64,000 nt of DNA from Dyella monticola (GTDB taxonomy: Bacteria > Pseudomonadota > Gammaproteobacteria > Xanthomonadales > Rhodanobacteraceae): positions 186,001 through 250,000 of the forward strand of contig NZ_QRBE01000001.1 in NCBI RefSeq assembly GCF_003363155.1, written 5' to 3'. Positions 37,541 to 46,485 of this stretch are shown in pieces. Each line of letters opens with the position of its first letter. Within the stretch, counting starts at the first letter, position 1. The translations under genes were made by a program, and so were the position numbers. Below the pieces are notes generated by a model. That model saw only the letters and a list, made by a program, of their open reading frames with translations, had not been told where the DNA came from and did not search any database.

Positions 37541-40018
37541 ATGAAACGAACGCATCTTTCCGCGGCCATCGCCATGGCCTGTTGTATTTCCACGGGTGTT
37601 GCGATGGCGCAAACCAGTGGCAACGATCAGACCCAGGCAAGCCAAGGCACTTCAACCGTTCAGCAGCGCGTCAACGCATCCAGCACCTCCAACACCACCA
37701 CGTCCAACGCCACGCAGCGTGACGTGAAGCAGATGTCGCAGGTGACGGTGCAAGGCCAGTCGCTGTCGCTGGGCGGCGGATTGATGTCGGTGCAGACCGC
37801 GCCGAAGGCGGTATCGACCATTACCCGCGACGCCATCGAAAAGGCCAGCCCGGGCAGCAACTTCACGCAGATGATCGGCTCCATTCCGGGCGTGAATGCC
37901 GCGACGGACGACGTCACCGGCCTGGCCAACGGCCACTACAGCATGCGCGGTTACGACTCCTCGGACATCGGCATGACGGTGAACGGTGCGCCGATTACCG
38001 ATACGGGTAGCTATACGGTGTACGCCACCGAGTACGGCGATTCCGAAAACATGGGCGACATCACGGTGTTGCAGGGCATCCCCGACATCGACATGCCCGA
38101 TTCCGGCGCCAGCGGCGGTCACATCGGCTGGGCGACGATCGATCCGTCCCACCAGGCCGGCGTGGACTTCACGCAGACCATCGGCAACAACGACTATCGC
38201 CGCACCTTCGTGCGTCTGAACAGCGGCGACATGGGCCCGGTGCGTTCGTGGGTGTCGTTCTCCGACAACAGCGCCAACATGTGGCGCGGCGCGGGCGACC
38301 TGCGCGTGACCAAGGTGGATGGCAAGTCGGTGTGGACCATCGACGACAACAACTCCATCAGCGCGTCGCTGCAATACAGCCGTCAGAGCAATCTCGAATA
38401 CGATTCGCTCTCCAAGACCCAGGCGCAGCAGTTGGGCTACTTCTACAACTACAACAGCACGTGGATTCCGCTCAGCGGCCTGAAGGGTTCTGCGCTCAAG
38501 ACGGCGGCAACCAATGACGAGAATTTCTACGCGTTGCACACCAACCCGTACTCCAGCTACATGTTCAGCATGGATGGCGAGTTCAAGCTGAGCGACAGCA
38601 TCCACGCGACGGTGATCCCGTACTTGTGGTGGGGTAGCGGCGGTGGCGGCGGTGGTGCGCTGGCGCAGGAAAGCGATTCGCCGATCAACAAGTATCTGTA
38701 TGCCAATATCGATCTGAACGGCAACGGCTCGGTGACCAACAGCACCAAGACCGATTTCTCCGGCGGCACGGTGTACTCCTATTCCGAAGCCTATACCTAT
38801 CGTCCCGGTGTGCTGGTGAAGTTCAATCAAGACTTCGGCATGGACAACAGCTTGGAGTACGGCTTCTGGTACGAGCGTTCGCGCAAGAGCCAGAACGAAT
38901 CGTACGGCCTGGTGGATCCGAACACGGGCATCCCGGGCGACGTATGGGGCAATTCCTCGTTCCTGGTCTACCCGACCGGTGGCGCCACGCAGAAGTTCTA
39001 CGAGGAATACACCACGACCGACCTGAAGAAAGGTTTCGTCACCGACAACTGGACGCCGAACGACTACTGGACCTTCGTCGGCGGCGTGAGCTACCTGTAT
39101 GCCACGCGCACGGGTTTCAGCTACGACTATCCGGGTTCCACCACGCAGACGTTTGCGACCTTCAACAACAACTGGCACAAGTTCCTGCCGATGGCCGGCA
39201 TCAAGTTCCAGTTGGATGAGCGCAACCAGTTCTACCTCGGCACCGGCAAGACCTTCCGCGTACCGTCCAACACGGCGGCGATCCTCGACGCGCTGGCTGG
39301 CGTGAACAACTCCGCGCCGGAAATGTCGTGGAACACGGACCTGGGTTGGCGCTACTACGGAGACGCGATCTCCGCCAGCGCCGACCTGTACAACAGCAAC
39401 TACTTCAACAAGCAGGAAGTGGGCTACAACCCGACTAACAACGATGAGCTCTACACCACGATCCCGCACATGGATATGCGCGGCTTCAACGGTGAGTTGA
39501 GCTGGAAGTTCGCCAAAGACTGGAACGTGTACACCTCCTACACCTACACCCAGGCGAAGATCCGCGGCGATCTGGACGGCGGTCCGTACGACAGCAACAC
39601 CGGCGATGGCCCGGGCATCTACCCGACCGACGGCAAGACCATGCCGGACACCGCGCGCAACATCGGCAACCTCAGCGTGAGCTACGACAACACGCACTAC
39701 TGGGCGACGATCAACGCGCGTGCCACCAGCTCGCTGTACGGCGACTACATGAACACCGAGTCGGTGGGCGGCTTCACCACGTTCAACTTCAGCGCGGGCT
39801 ATCGCTTCTCCGATTGGAACAGCTTCCTCACCAGCCCGTACCTGAAGCTCAACATCGACAACCTCGCCAACCATCGCGCGTTCACGTACGTGAGCTCCGC
39901 GCCGGTCCTGTCCAGCGCGGCAGTCGGCAAGGCGCTGAACTTGTACAACAGCACGGCGTACTACGGCCTGCTGCAGCCGCGTACGTACATGGTGACGTTC
40001 GGCGTGTCGTTCCGCTAA
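37541..40018 (+). CDS. TonB-dependent outer membrane receptor
   Basis: The 825-aa receptor has a signal peptide (cleavage after GVAMA), a Ser/Thr/Gln/Asn-rich linker (about 27-65), a TonB-box-like MSQVTVQGQ, a plug domain (SPGSNFTQMIGSIPGVNAAT; HYSMRGYDSSDIGMTVNGAP), and a long aromatic-rich beta-barrel ending VTFGVSFR with a C-terminal Phe-Arg. A run of six glycines (WWGSGGGGGGALAQ, near residue 368) sits in a barrel loop. The ligand is unknown; no siderophore, B12 or sugar-use genes adjoin. The start at 37541 is chosen for the signal peptide; a G-rich GGGG lies 7 nt before it. Confidence 0.9.
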   Translation: MKRTHLSAAIAMACCISTGVAMAQTSGNDQTQASQGTSTVQQRVNASSTSNTTTSNATQRDVKQMSQVTVQGQSLSLGGGLMSVQTAPKAVSTITRDAIEKASPGSNFTQMIGSIPGVNAATDDVTGLANGHYSMRGYDSSDIGMTVNGAPITDTGSYTVYATEYGDSENMGDITVLQGIPDIDMPDSGASGGHIGWATIDPSHQAGVDFTQTIGNNDYRRTFVRLNSGDMGPVRSWVSFSDNSANMWRGAGDLRVTKVDGKSVWTIDDNNSISASLQYSRQSNLEYDSLSKTQAQQLGYFYNYNSTWIPLSGLKGSALKTAATNDENFYALHTNPYSSYMFSMDGEFKLSDSIHATVIPYLWWGSGGGGGGALAQESDSPINKYLYANIDLNGNGSVTNSTKTDFSGGTVYSYSEAYTYRPGVLVKFNQDFGMDNSLEYGFWYERSRKSQNESYGLVDPNTGIPGDVWGNSSFLVYPTGGATQKFYEEYTTTDLKKGFVTDNWTPNDYWTFVGGVSYLYATRTGFSYDYPGSTTQTFATFNNNWHKFLPMAGIKFQLDERNQFYLGTGKTFRVPSNTAAILDALAGVNNSAPEMSWNTDLGWRYYGDAISASADLYNSNYFNKQEVGYNPTNNDELYTTIPHMDMRGFNGELSWKFAKDWNVYTSYTYTQAKIRGDLDGGPYDSNTGDGPGIYPTDGKTMPDTARNIGNLSVSYDNTHYWATINARATSSLYGDYMNTESVGGFTTFNFSAGYRFSDWNSFLTSPYLKLNIDNLANHRAFTYVSSAPVLSSAAVGKALNLYNSTAYYGLLQPRTYMVTFGVSFR

Positions 40019-40027
40019 GCGGATCGG

Positions 40028-40060
40028 CTATCTCGCACCACTTTTGGTGGTGCGAGATAG
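40028..40060 (+). terminator. strong stem-loop after the TonB-dependent receptor
   Basis: CTATCTCGCACCAC and GTGGTGCGAGATAG are perfect 14-bp inverted arms around a TTTTG loop, starting 9 bp after the stop codon. No T-run follows; it may work together with the second hairpin at 40074. Confidence 0.65.
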
Positions 40061-40073
40061 GATGAACCTCCAA

Positions 40074-40107
40074 GAGCTCTTCGCGGTCCGCTGCGGGGAG
40101 CTTTTTT
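40074..40107 (+). terminator. rho-independent terminator
   Basis: GAGCTC, an inner CGCGG/CCGCTGCG stem, then GGGGAGC and a TTTTTT run form a classical intrinsic terminator for the TonB-dependent receptor transcript. Confidence 0.7.
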
Positions 40108-40229
40108 ATGGGGCGCCCGTGTTTTTCGCGCGCATTGACCGCACGCCCCCGGAAGCGAGATGCTAGGCGGCCGCCTGCGCGGTACAGGCGTTTCGCCGCC
40201 ATGCAGTAGCGGCCAGGAGAATGATTGGA

Positions 40230-41630
40230 ATGAACGACACGCAGATCGACAAGACAGGTAAGCCAGCCACGGTAAGCGCGCGCGTTTCGCCCGCTGGAGG
40301 CCTGGACATTCTTTCCCGCAACGAAGTAGCGCGCCTGCGCGACGCCAGCGGCTCCGGTCTGCATAGCCTGCTGCGCCGCTGTGCACTGGCGGTGCTTACC
40401 TCAGGCGATGTCGGTGACGATCCGCGCGGCATGTTCGAGCAGTATCCGAATTTCGACATCCAAGTGCTGCAGCAGGATCGCGGCATCAAGATCGAACTTT
40501 CCCATGCACCGGCCAAAGCCTTCGTCGACGGCCACATCATTCGCGGTATCAACGAACTGTTGGTCGCCGTGGTGCGCGATATCGTCTACGTGTCCACGCA
40601 GTTGGAGCAGGGTGCGTTTGATCTGGATGGAACGGTGGGCATTACGCATGCGGTGTTCGAAATTCTACGCAACGCGCGCATTCTCAAACCGCAGATCGAT
40701 CCCAACCTCATCGTGTGCTGGGGCGGCCATTCGATCTCGCGCGACGAATACGAATACACCAAATCCGTAGGCTACCAACTCGGCCTGCGTAGCATGGACA
40801 TCTGCACCGGATGCGGCCCAGGCGCCATGAAAGGCCCGATGAAGGGCGCGACAATTGCGCATGCCAAGCAGCGTCGTCGCAAAAATCGCTACATCGGCGT
40901 TACCGAGCCGGGCATCATAGCGGCCGAATCGCCGAATCCGATCGTGAATCAGCTGGTGATCATGCCGGACATCGAAAAGCGTCTGGAAGCCTTCGTGCGC
41001 ATGGGTCACGGCATCGTGGTGTTCCCTGGCGGCGTCGGCACGGCCGAAGAGATTCTGTATCTGCTCGGTATCCTGCTGCATCCGGACAATGCCGGCATCC
41101 CGTTCCCGCTGATCTTCACCGGACCGAAACAATCGGCCGCGTACTTCGAACAGATCGATACCTTCCTGCGCTTGGCGCTGGGCGAGGATGTGGCCCAGCA
41201 CTACAAGATCATCGTGGACGACCCCATCGCCGTGGCGCATGCCGCCGTGCGTGGTGTGGATAAAGTGCGCAACCACCGCCTGGACAACAAGGATGCGTTC
41301 TTCTTCAACTGGTCGCTGAGTATTCCGTTGACCTTCCAGCAGCCGTTCATTCCCACCCACCAAGCCATGCGCGCGCTGGCCATCCACCGCGACCGCCCGC
41401 GCCACGAACTGGCCGCCGACCTGCGCCGCGCCTTCTCGGGCATCGTTGCCGGCAACGTGAAGGACGAAGGCGTTCACGCCATCGAGAAATACGGCCCGTT
41501 CGAAATCGACGGCGAACCGCAGATCATGCGCGCCCTCGACCGCCTGCTGCAGGCCTTCGTCCAACAACACCGCATGAAACTCCCTGGCGGCAGCGCTTAT
41601 GTGCCGTGTTATCGCGTGCTAACGAACTGA
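40230..41630 (+). CDS. ppnN: pyrimidine/purine nucleotide 5'-monophosphate nucleosidase PpnN (LOG family)
   Basis: The 466-aa protein matches PpnN/YgdH, which splits nucleoside monophosphates to base and ribose-5-phosphate and is tuned by (p)ppGpp in E. coli. The LOG core holds GGHSISRDEYEYTKSVGYQL, TGCGPGAMKGPMKGA and the active-site PGGVGTAEE near residue 267. N- and C-terminal extensions typical of the long form are present. I use the ATG at 40230; AGGAG is 10 nt upstream, while another ATG at 40221 is too close to it. Confidence 0.92.
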   Translation: MNDTQIDKTGKPATVSARVSPAGGLDILSRNEVARLRDASGSGLHSLLRRCALAVLTSGDVGDDPRGMFEQYPNFDIQVLQQDRGIKIELSHAPAKAFVDGHIIRGINELLVAVVRDIVYVSTQLEQGAFDLDGTVGITHAVFEILRNARILKPQIDPNLIVCWGGHSISRDEYEYTKSVGYQLGLRSMDICTGCGPGAMKGPMKGATIAHAKQRRRKNRYIGVTEPGIIAAESPNPIVNQLVIMPDIEKRLEAFVRMGHGIVVFPGGVGTAEEILYLLGILLHPDNAGIPFPLIFTGPKQSAAYFEQIDTFLRLALGEDVAQHYKIIVDDPIAVAHAAVRGVDKVRNHRLDNKDAFFFNWSLSIPLTFQQPFIPTHQAMRALAIHRDRPRHELAADLRRAFSGIVAGNVKDEGVHAIEKYGPFEIDGEPQIMRALDRLLQAFVQQHRMKLPGGSAYVPCYRVLTN

Positions 41631-41659
41631 ATAGCGGGCGGAATTCGGTCCCGGCTGGC

Positions 41660-41690
41660 TTGACAGCCAAGGGGCCATTCCGCACACTAT
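41660..41690 (+). promoter_or_regulatory. likely sigma-70 promoter of tRNA-Asn
   Basis: A perfect -35 TTGACA stands at 41660-41665. CACACT (17-bp spacing) or CACTAT (19-bp spacing) can serve as the -10. The tRNA begins 10 bp later. Confidence 0.5.
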
Positions 41691-41700
41691 GCAGCTCCCC

Positions 41701-41777
41701 GCCCGAATAGCTCAGCCGGTTAGAGCACTTGACTGTTAATCAGGGGGTCGTTGGTTCGAGTCCAACTTCGGGCGCCA
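41701..41777 (+). tRNA. tRNA-Asn (GTT)
   Basis: The 77-nt gene folds as a full cloverleaf: acceptor GCCCGAA with TTCGGGC, D arm GCTC/GAGC, anticodon stem CTTGA/TCAGG around loop CTGTTAA (anticodon GTT), T arm GTTGG/CCAAC with TTCGAGT loop, and an encoded 3' CCA. The GTT anticodon reads AAC and AAT. Confidence 0.97.
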
Positions 41778-41785
41778 AATTTCGA

Positions 41786-41812
41786 GGCTCTGCAGCGATG
41801 CAGGGCCTTTTT
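41786..41812 (+). terminator. rho-independent terminator of tRNA-Asn
   Basis: GGCTCTGCA, loop GCGA, TGCAGGGCC and TTTTT form a 9-bp stem with one G-T pair, 8 bp after the tRNA. Confidence 0.8.
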
Positions 41813-41928
41813 GCTGCCTGACAGTTGGCTCGCCTACGCTCCACGTGGCGCGTCAAAATGGCCGGCCCTGGAATAGGGAAGGACGCTACCTGCCGGGTTG
41901 CAGGTAAGCGTGCCTGTCCCCGATTTGG

Positions 41929-42639
41929 CTATCGGTGCGTTTCATTGGCTGGCGCTTCGGAAGAGGGGCGCGGAGTGATTTCTTTCCGTAATTTTTCCCG
42001 CACATACGTTTCGATTTTGTCGACCACGGCCCTGACTTCCGCGGTGAATCTGTTTTCATCGCTGCGGGTGCCGTCTGCCTTCAATTGGGCGCCATTGTCG
42101 ACAACGATGTAAGCAAACGCTTCGTCAGTTTGTTCCAGCCCAAGGCTGGGAATCCCCATGACGCGGACGCTCATTTCCATGGCGTGTTCGAGTTTGCGGC
42201 AGCAAATCATAAGCTCGCTGATGAGGCCGACAATGCCCTCTTCCCAAATGGCTTCGCACTCACAACGAAGCGATTCGAGTTCAATGCAACAGTCGCGGAC
42301 AGGTTTGAATCGAGCCGCGTAGCGCCGTAGCTCAGCCATGCGTTTTTGACGCAGTGTGGCCGTATCGTAGCTTTCTGGGCGTTCGCCAAAGAGGATGAAG
42401 GGGCGGCGGGCATCCTTTATCCAGTCCCGCGTTTTGAATGCTGCCGTAAGCACGCGGCGACCCAGGTCGGAATTGGCTTTACCTTGTTCTATTTTTCGCC
42501 AACGCATGAAGCCGCGCCAAATGATAATGACGGCGGCAACGGTTCCGACCGTAACGACAATATCTCTGATTACGCTTACAGTCCCGGGCCAATCGATAAC
42601 GCAGCTAATCGGTGGCAGCAGCATTTGCGATGCGTTCAT
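41929..42639 (-). CDS. unknown protein with one N-terminal TM helix
   Basis: I do not recognise this 236-aa protein. It has one TM helix (about 20-43, VIRDIVVTVGTVAAVIIIW), then a helical cytoplasmic part rich in charged residues and unusually many cysteines (DCCIELESLRCECEA; ELMICCRKLEHAM), and a polar C-terminal tail. Base composition is lower in GC than the core genes around it. It lies just beyond tRNA-Asn, a common spot for acquired genes, but no integrase or direct repeat was found. The start and length are plausible but unconfirmed. Confidence 0.6.
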   Translation of the reverse strand: MNASQMLLPPISCVIDWPGTVSVIRDIVVTVGTVAAVIIIWRGFMRWRKIEQGKANSDLGRRVLTAAFKTRDWIKDARRPFILFGERPESYDTATLRQKRMAELRRYAARFKPVRDCCIELESLRCECEAIWEEGIVGLISELMICCRKLEHAMEMSVRVMGIPSLGLEQTDEAFAYIVVDNGAQLKADGTRSDENRFTAEVRAVVDKIETYVREKLRKEITPRPSSEAPANETHR

Positions 42640-43133
42640 GACCCGGCATCCTCCATGTCTACTTTTTGGAGTATTTCGACCGTTTTACGTCTGCCATGGT
42701 GGCAGTAGTGGCTATGCGTTTGAAATGGGCGTGATGTGAATCATTGGCACCAAGTTTCATGGAATGACATAAACGCCATGTGCCCTGACGACGTTGATGT
42801 CGACGAAGTCATCGAAATCCGGGTCACTTGCCCGAATGACCTGGAAGGCGACTGAACCTTCCTTGATACATCCACCTTCCGGGCGGCTAGACATCGCGCT
42901 TGCATGAGAGGGCGGGATCAACCTCAAAGAGAAGGGTGATTTTTCTAATCGCCGATGACCGAAGGCGCCCCGCCGCTTGGCTCGCGGCCCAATTTATGCT
43001 TGTCTAGCGGGCTCCGCCGACCGGCGATGAACGGGTGACGACAGGTGCTGTTGCTGCAAACGCTTGCCGTGCCAGGCTCTATTTCAGGACCTCCCGCGCT
43101 TTGGGGCGGTACGGTGGTGGGTGGGCGGGGCGT
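42640..43133. other. gene-poor accessory gap
   Basis: Nearly 500 bp separate the unknown membrane protein from the transglycosylase-like gene. Apart from one 45-codon frame (42757-42894) I see only non-coding sequence, including an A+T-richer left part. It should contain the divergent promoters of the two flanking genes; no element stands out. Confidence 0.4.
42757..42894 (-). CDS. possible 45-aa small protein, unknown
   Basis: An ATG at 42894 opens a 45-codon frame ending TGA at 42757. The product runs MSSRPEGGCIKEGSVAFQVI, then an acidic middle (SDPDFDDFVDIN) and ends VVRAHGVYVIP. The mix of residues looks protein-like rather than random, but the ribosome binding site is weak and I know no family for it. 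It may also be the remnant of a longer gene. Confidence 0.25.
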   Translation of the reverse strand: MSSRPEGGCIKEGSVAFQVIRASDPDFDDFVDINVVRAHGVYVIP

Positions 43134-44246
43134 ATGAAGCGGCCAGAAGTGACGCAACGGGTCTATCTGAGTGCGCCGGCCGCATTCCGGGAACGGCGTG
43201 CGGGGGGCGCGGGGGAAAGGGTGTTGCTGGTCGATCCGCGTGGGTGGGCCAGGCATCGGCGAATCACGCAGCGGCATCGGGTCTCCAGTGCGATCCCTCA
43301 TGTTGCGGGTGTCGTGGGTCCGCAAGCGCGCGCGTCGTGGCACATAAAACTTCCGTTTGATCCTTCGACGTTGCTGCGCGCGATGACGCAGCGCGCGCAA
43401 TCACCTCGTGCTCCTGTGATGGCTGCAGGCCTGCTTGCAGGTGCGGCGATCGTGATGGCGGGTGTGCATGCATGGCATGCGCAGCCGGCGGTGCACGTTG
43501 TTGCGCACGCGGTTAGCGCGCCTGCGGTTGCGATGGCGCATCCGGCCGAGCAGCCGCCTGCGTTGCCGACACTTCCTGTCGCGAGCAAGCCGGTGCAGCG
43601 TGCAACGGCATCCGTGCCGAAGACGGAGAACACGGCGCTAGGACTGTCGGATGATGGCACTATCGTGGTGGTAGCCCAACCGTTGAGCAGTCATGCGAAT
43701 GGTTTGAATCTGGATATCACCTCGCCTGCCAGCCTCTGGGCGAAGGCGGGTGCGCGTTATCGCATCGACCCTGTGCTTATTTACGCGGTGGCGCTGGTGG
43801 AAACGCGCGGTGTGCAACCGGATGGTTCAGTGGCGCCGAGCCCATGGATCGTTCGTATCAATGGACACCTGCATAGCGGCACGCGTGCGGAAACGGAGCA
43901 TGCGATCGAGCTGGCTAACCTGATGGCTGTGCCGGTGCAGGACGTAGGTATCATGCAGGTGTACTACCCCATGCATCGCGATATCGAGCCTGATCCGGTT
44001 GCACTGCTCAACCCGGTGCGCAATATCGAAGTGGGAACGCGCTTGCTGCGCAAGGCCATGAGTGAAACAAGCGACCCGGTGCTGCGCGTGGGTTACTACC
44101 ACAGTCACGATCAAACATTGGCGCGCGGTTATGGTCAGCTGGTGTTGAGTGTGTATCGCGAGTTGAAGACGGCGATGGGGCGCTCACCGTCGCATGCGGT
44201 GGCGTTGGAGTCGGAGAAATCGTCTTCTATGCACGAAGGTGGCTGA
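43134..44246 (+). CDS. transglycosylase-like (SLT-fold) membrane-anchored protein
   Basis: In this 370-aa protein one TM helix (VMAAGLLAGAAIVMAGVHAW, about 97-116) leads to an Ala/Pro-rich linker and an SLT-like domain in the last 180 residues. That domain keeps the catalytic glutamate context (YAVALVETRG), a GIMQVYYP in place of GLMQL, and NPVRNIEVGTRLL. The usual AYNxG is replaced by GYYHSHDQ, so activity is uncertain. Starts at 43134 (after GGGCGGGG) or 43383 (directly before the TM helix) are both possible. It is unlike the SLT protein at 19668. Confidence 0.65.
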   Translation: MKRPEVTQRVYLSAPAAFRERRAGGAGERVLLVDPRGWARHRRITQRHRVSSAIPHVAGVVGPQARASWHIKLPFDPSTLLRAMTQRAQSPRAPVMAAGLLAGAAIVMAGVHAWHAQPAVHVVAHAVSAPAVAMAHPAEQPPALPTLPVASKPVQRATASVPKTENTALGLSDDGTIVVVAQPLSSHANGLNLDITSPASLWAKAGARYRIDPVLIYAVALVETRGVQPDGSVAPSPWIVRINGHLHSGTRAETEHAIELANLMAVPVQDVGIMQVYYPMHRDIEPDPVALLNPVRNIEVGTRLLRKAMSETSDPVLRVGYYHSHDQTLARGYGQLVLSVYRELKTAMGRSPSHAVALESEKSSSMHEGG

Positions 44247-44296
44247 GATCGGCGCGCGCCCTTCTTCGGAAAGGGCTTGATGAGTATCCGTCGTAT

Positions 44297-44324
44297 CGTC
44301 GCCCCGGCTTTCGCCGGGACGACG
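44297..44324. repeat. family B palindrome, short form
   Basis: CGTCGCCCCGGCTTTCGCCG followed by GGACGACG is an inverted repeat with a TTTC-like loop. It lies between the transglycosylase-like gene and the convergent S9 peptidase. Confidence 0.65.
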
Positions 44325-44355
44325 GTGAAATCACTGAGCTTCGAGGTCTATCGCT

Positions 44356-46317
44356 TCAATTGGGCTGCACACCGGGCCCGATGTTTTTTTCCAGGAACGC
44401 CTGTATCCGGTTATACATTTCAACGAGATTCTGCTCGTTGTAGAAACCATGTCCTTCGCCGGGTTTGGTAAGCCACTCATACGGCTTATGTGCGGCGTCC
44501 AGTGCAGCGCGCATGGCCTTGACTTGCGCGAGCGGAACGCGTTCGTCGTCTTCGCCGTGAATCAAAAACACGGGCACGGTGATCTTGTCGGCGAGTTTGT
44601 CGGGTGAGTTGGCATCGAGTACGGCCGGATCGGTACCGATGGCATCTTTCAGATAGTTTTTGCCGAAGTCACCGTCTTTGATCGAGCCCTTGTTGTACAT
44701 CATGGCGAGGTCGTAAACACCGGCGTAACCGATCGCACACTTGAACATGTCCGGCGCGCGGATCACCGTCATCATGGCCGAGTAGCCGCCAAAGCTGCCA
44801 CCGAATACGCAGACGCGAGCAGGATCGGCGTAGTGCTGGTCTTCCGCCCATTTCACGCCATCGATCAGATCCTGCTGGATACGCGTGCCCCATTTGCCGT
44901 AACCGGCCTTGACGAAGCCCGGTCCGCGGCCGCCTGAGCCGCGGTAGTTGATCTGCAGCACCAGATAGCCGCGACTCGCCAGGAATTGCGCGTAGTCATC
45001 GTAAAACCAGGTGTCGCTGATCTCGAACGGGCCGCCATGGGGCATCAACACCATCGGCAGATTGTTCATTGAGGCGCCGGCGGGCACGGTGAGGATGGCT
45101 TCCAACGTATGGCCGTCATCGGTCTTGAAGTGCATGGGGACGCGCGCGCCCATCTTGTTCGGATCGATGGCTGGATTTTCCGAGAAGAGTTTTTCGATTT
45201 TCATCTGCTTGCGGTCGAACAGGTAGTAAACGCCGGGGTTGCGATCGCTCTCTGCCTCAAAGACGAGTTTGCTGCCGTCTTCGCTGAAACTCGAAAAATC
45301 GATGAAGTCGTTGGGAAATTTTTTGCTTAGGCCTTGATAGAGCTGCGCGAGTGGCTGACTGGCATCCAGAACGGCTGGGTTGGGAATGCCCGCGGCGTTG
45401 CCAACGGCAATCGGCTTGTCGTCCGGGCCCCATTGGATGTAGTCGACGCTGCTGAAACCGTCGTCCTTGGCCAGAACTGTCGAGTGGGTGCCATCGGGAG
45501 ACATATCGACCAGCGAGTTAGGGCCGCGCTTCGTATTCGAATACACGTAGAGATGCTGCTCATCCTGCGAGAGCGTGATGGGTTCGAACGTAATGCCTTG
45601 CGAGCTGGTGTGGATCGGCGCCCACTGGCTGCCTTGCCTGAGGTAGAGCACATAGCTGTCGGCGTTGTTCAATCCGTATGCGTAACGCACGTTGCCATCG
45701 GGGTCCACCATGAATTTCATGTTCTTCATGTTGATCTGGCCGATCAAATGGCGCAGACCGTTATTGGCGTTGACGTCATACAGCCAGGTGTCGTTCTCGT
45801 CATCCCACATGTACGTCTGCATGTAGAAGTGGTCGTTGGTTTTAACCGGAACACCTGCGACAAAGGCATAACCCTCATCGGCACTGCGTGCATCGCCGCT
45901 ACGCCCGGCGACATACCAGCTGCGATTGAATATCGGAGTGATGCGCTTGCCATCGACGTCAGTGGCGATGATTTCGCCCAGCCATTCAGGCCGGTCCAGC
46001 GAGCCGACAAATTTGGCCAGTTCGACCACCAGCCGTTCCTGCCCGACCCAATGGAGGTCGCCAGCGACTTGGAATTTTGGAAGCCGCAATACGCTCTTGG
46101 GGTGGCCCATGTCGTCGAGCTGATAAATCAACACGGCGTGCTGGTCACCTTGCTCGACGGCCAAAGCAAGATATTTACCATCGGGAGAAAGCTTCGGCAG
46201 CGTGTAACTGGCGTGTGTTGCAAACGCTTCGACCGGTACCCGATCTTCCGCCGTGGCGATAACCGGCATCCATAAGCACAGCGCGACCACGAGGGCGCGC
46301 ACTCGTCCATTTCTCAT
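44356..46317 (-). CDS. S9 family (prolyl oligopeptidase-type) secreted peptidase
   Basis: The 653-aa protein has a signal peptide (ALVVALCLWMPVIATAEDRV), a beta-propeller-like N-terminal two thirds, and a C-terminal alpha/beta-hydrolase with GGSFGGYSAMM (nucleophile near residue 506), the acid in HGEDDERVPL and the base in GEGHGFYN. It should cleave short peptides in the periplasm, as acylaminoacyl or dipeptidyl peptidases do. I start at the ATG at 46317 for the signal peptide. It stands alone, divergent from lgt. Confidence 0.92.
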   Translation of the reverse strand: MRNGRVRALVVALCLWMPVIATAEDRVPVEAFATHASYTLPKLSPDGKYLALAVEQGDQHAVLIYQLDDMGHPKSVLRLPKFQVAGDLHWVGQERLVVELAKFVGSLDRPEWLGEIIATDVDGKRITPIFNRSWYVAGRSGDARSADEGYAFVAGVPVKTNDHFYMQTYMWDDENDTWLYDVNANNGLRHLIGQINMKNMKFMVDPDGNVRYAYGLNNADSYVLYLRQGSQWAPIHTSSQGITFEPITLSQDEQHLYVYSNTKRGPNSLVDMSPDGTHSTVLAKDDGFSSVDYIQWGPDDKPIAVGNAAGIPNPAVLDASQPLAQLYQGLSKKFPNDFIDFSSFSEDGSKLVFEAESDRNPGVYYLFDRKQMKIEKLFSENPAIDPNKMGARVPMHFKTDDGHTLEAILTVPAGASMNNLPMVLMPHGGPFEISDTWFYDDYAQFLASRGYLVLQINYRGSGGRGPGFVKAGYGKWGTRIQQDLIDGVKWAEDQHYADPARVCVFGGSFGGYSAMMTVIRAPDMFKCAIGYAGVYDLAMMYNKGSIKDGDFGKNYLKDAIGTDPAVLDANSPDKLADKITVPVFLIHGEDDERVPLAQVKAMRAALDAAHKPYEWLTKPGEGHGFYNEQNLVEMYNRIQAFLEKNIGPGVQPN

Positions 46318-46485
46318 GATTTTCCCTTTCCCCTGGTGGCACGATGACAATGCCGTACGCAGCCCGACTTCGGCTCCCCAGCGTCGGCCCAGGCAGTGTA
46401 TCGAAGTCACCCGGGGCGGGGCAGTACCCTTTCGTTCCGGCGCCTACCAGCTAAACTTTGGACTTTGGGCTTTATCGGTTACGCC

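Noticed and set aside
37652-39874. A 740-codon open frame antisense to the TonB-dependent receptor
   Set aside because: Its product is a Val/Ala/Arg/Gly-rich string without family motifs, as expected from the opposite strand of a GC-rich gene; the receptor frame has clear domains.
41701-43133. A genomic island inserted at tRNA-Asn
   Set aside because: No integrase gene and no duplicate of the tRNA 3' end were found in the following few kilobases.
42945-43400. A 151-codon leftward frame before the transglycosylase-like gene
   Set aside because: Pro/Arg-rich, no motif, and it overlaps the start region of the rightward gene, which has a better start signal.
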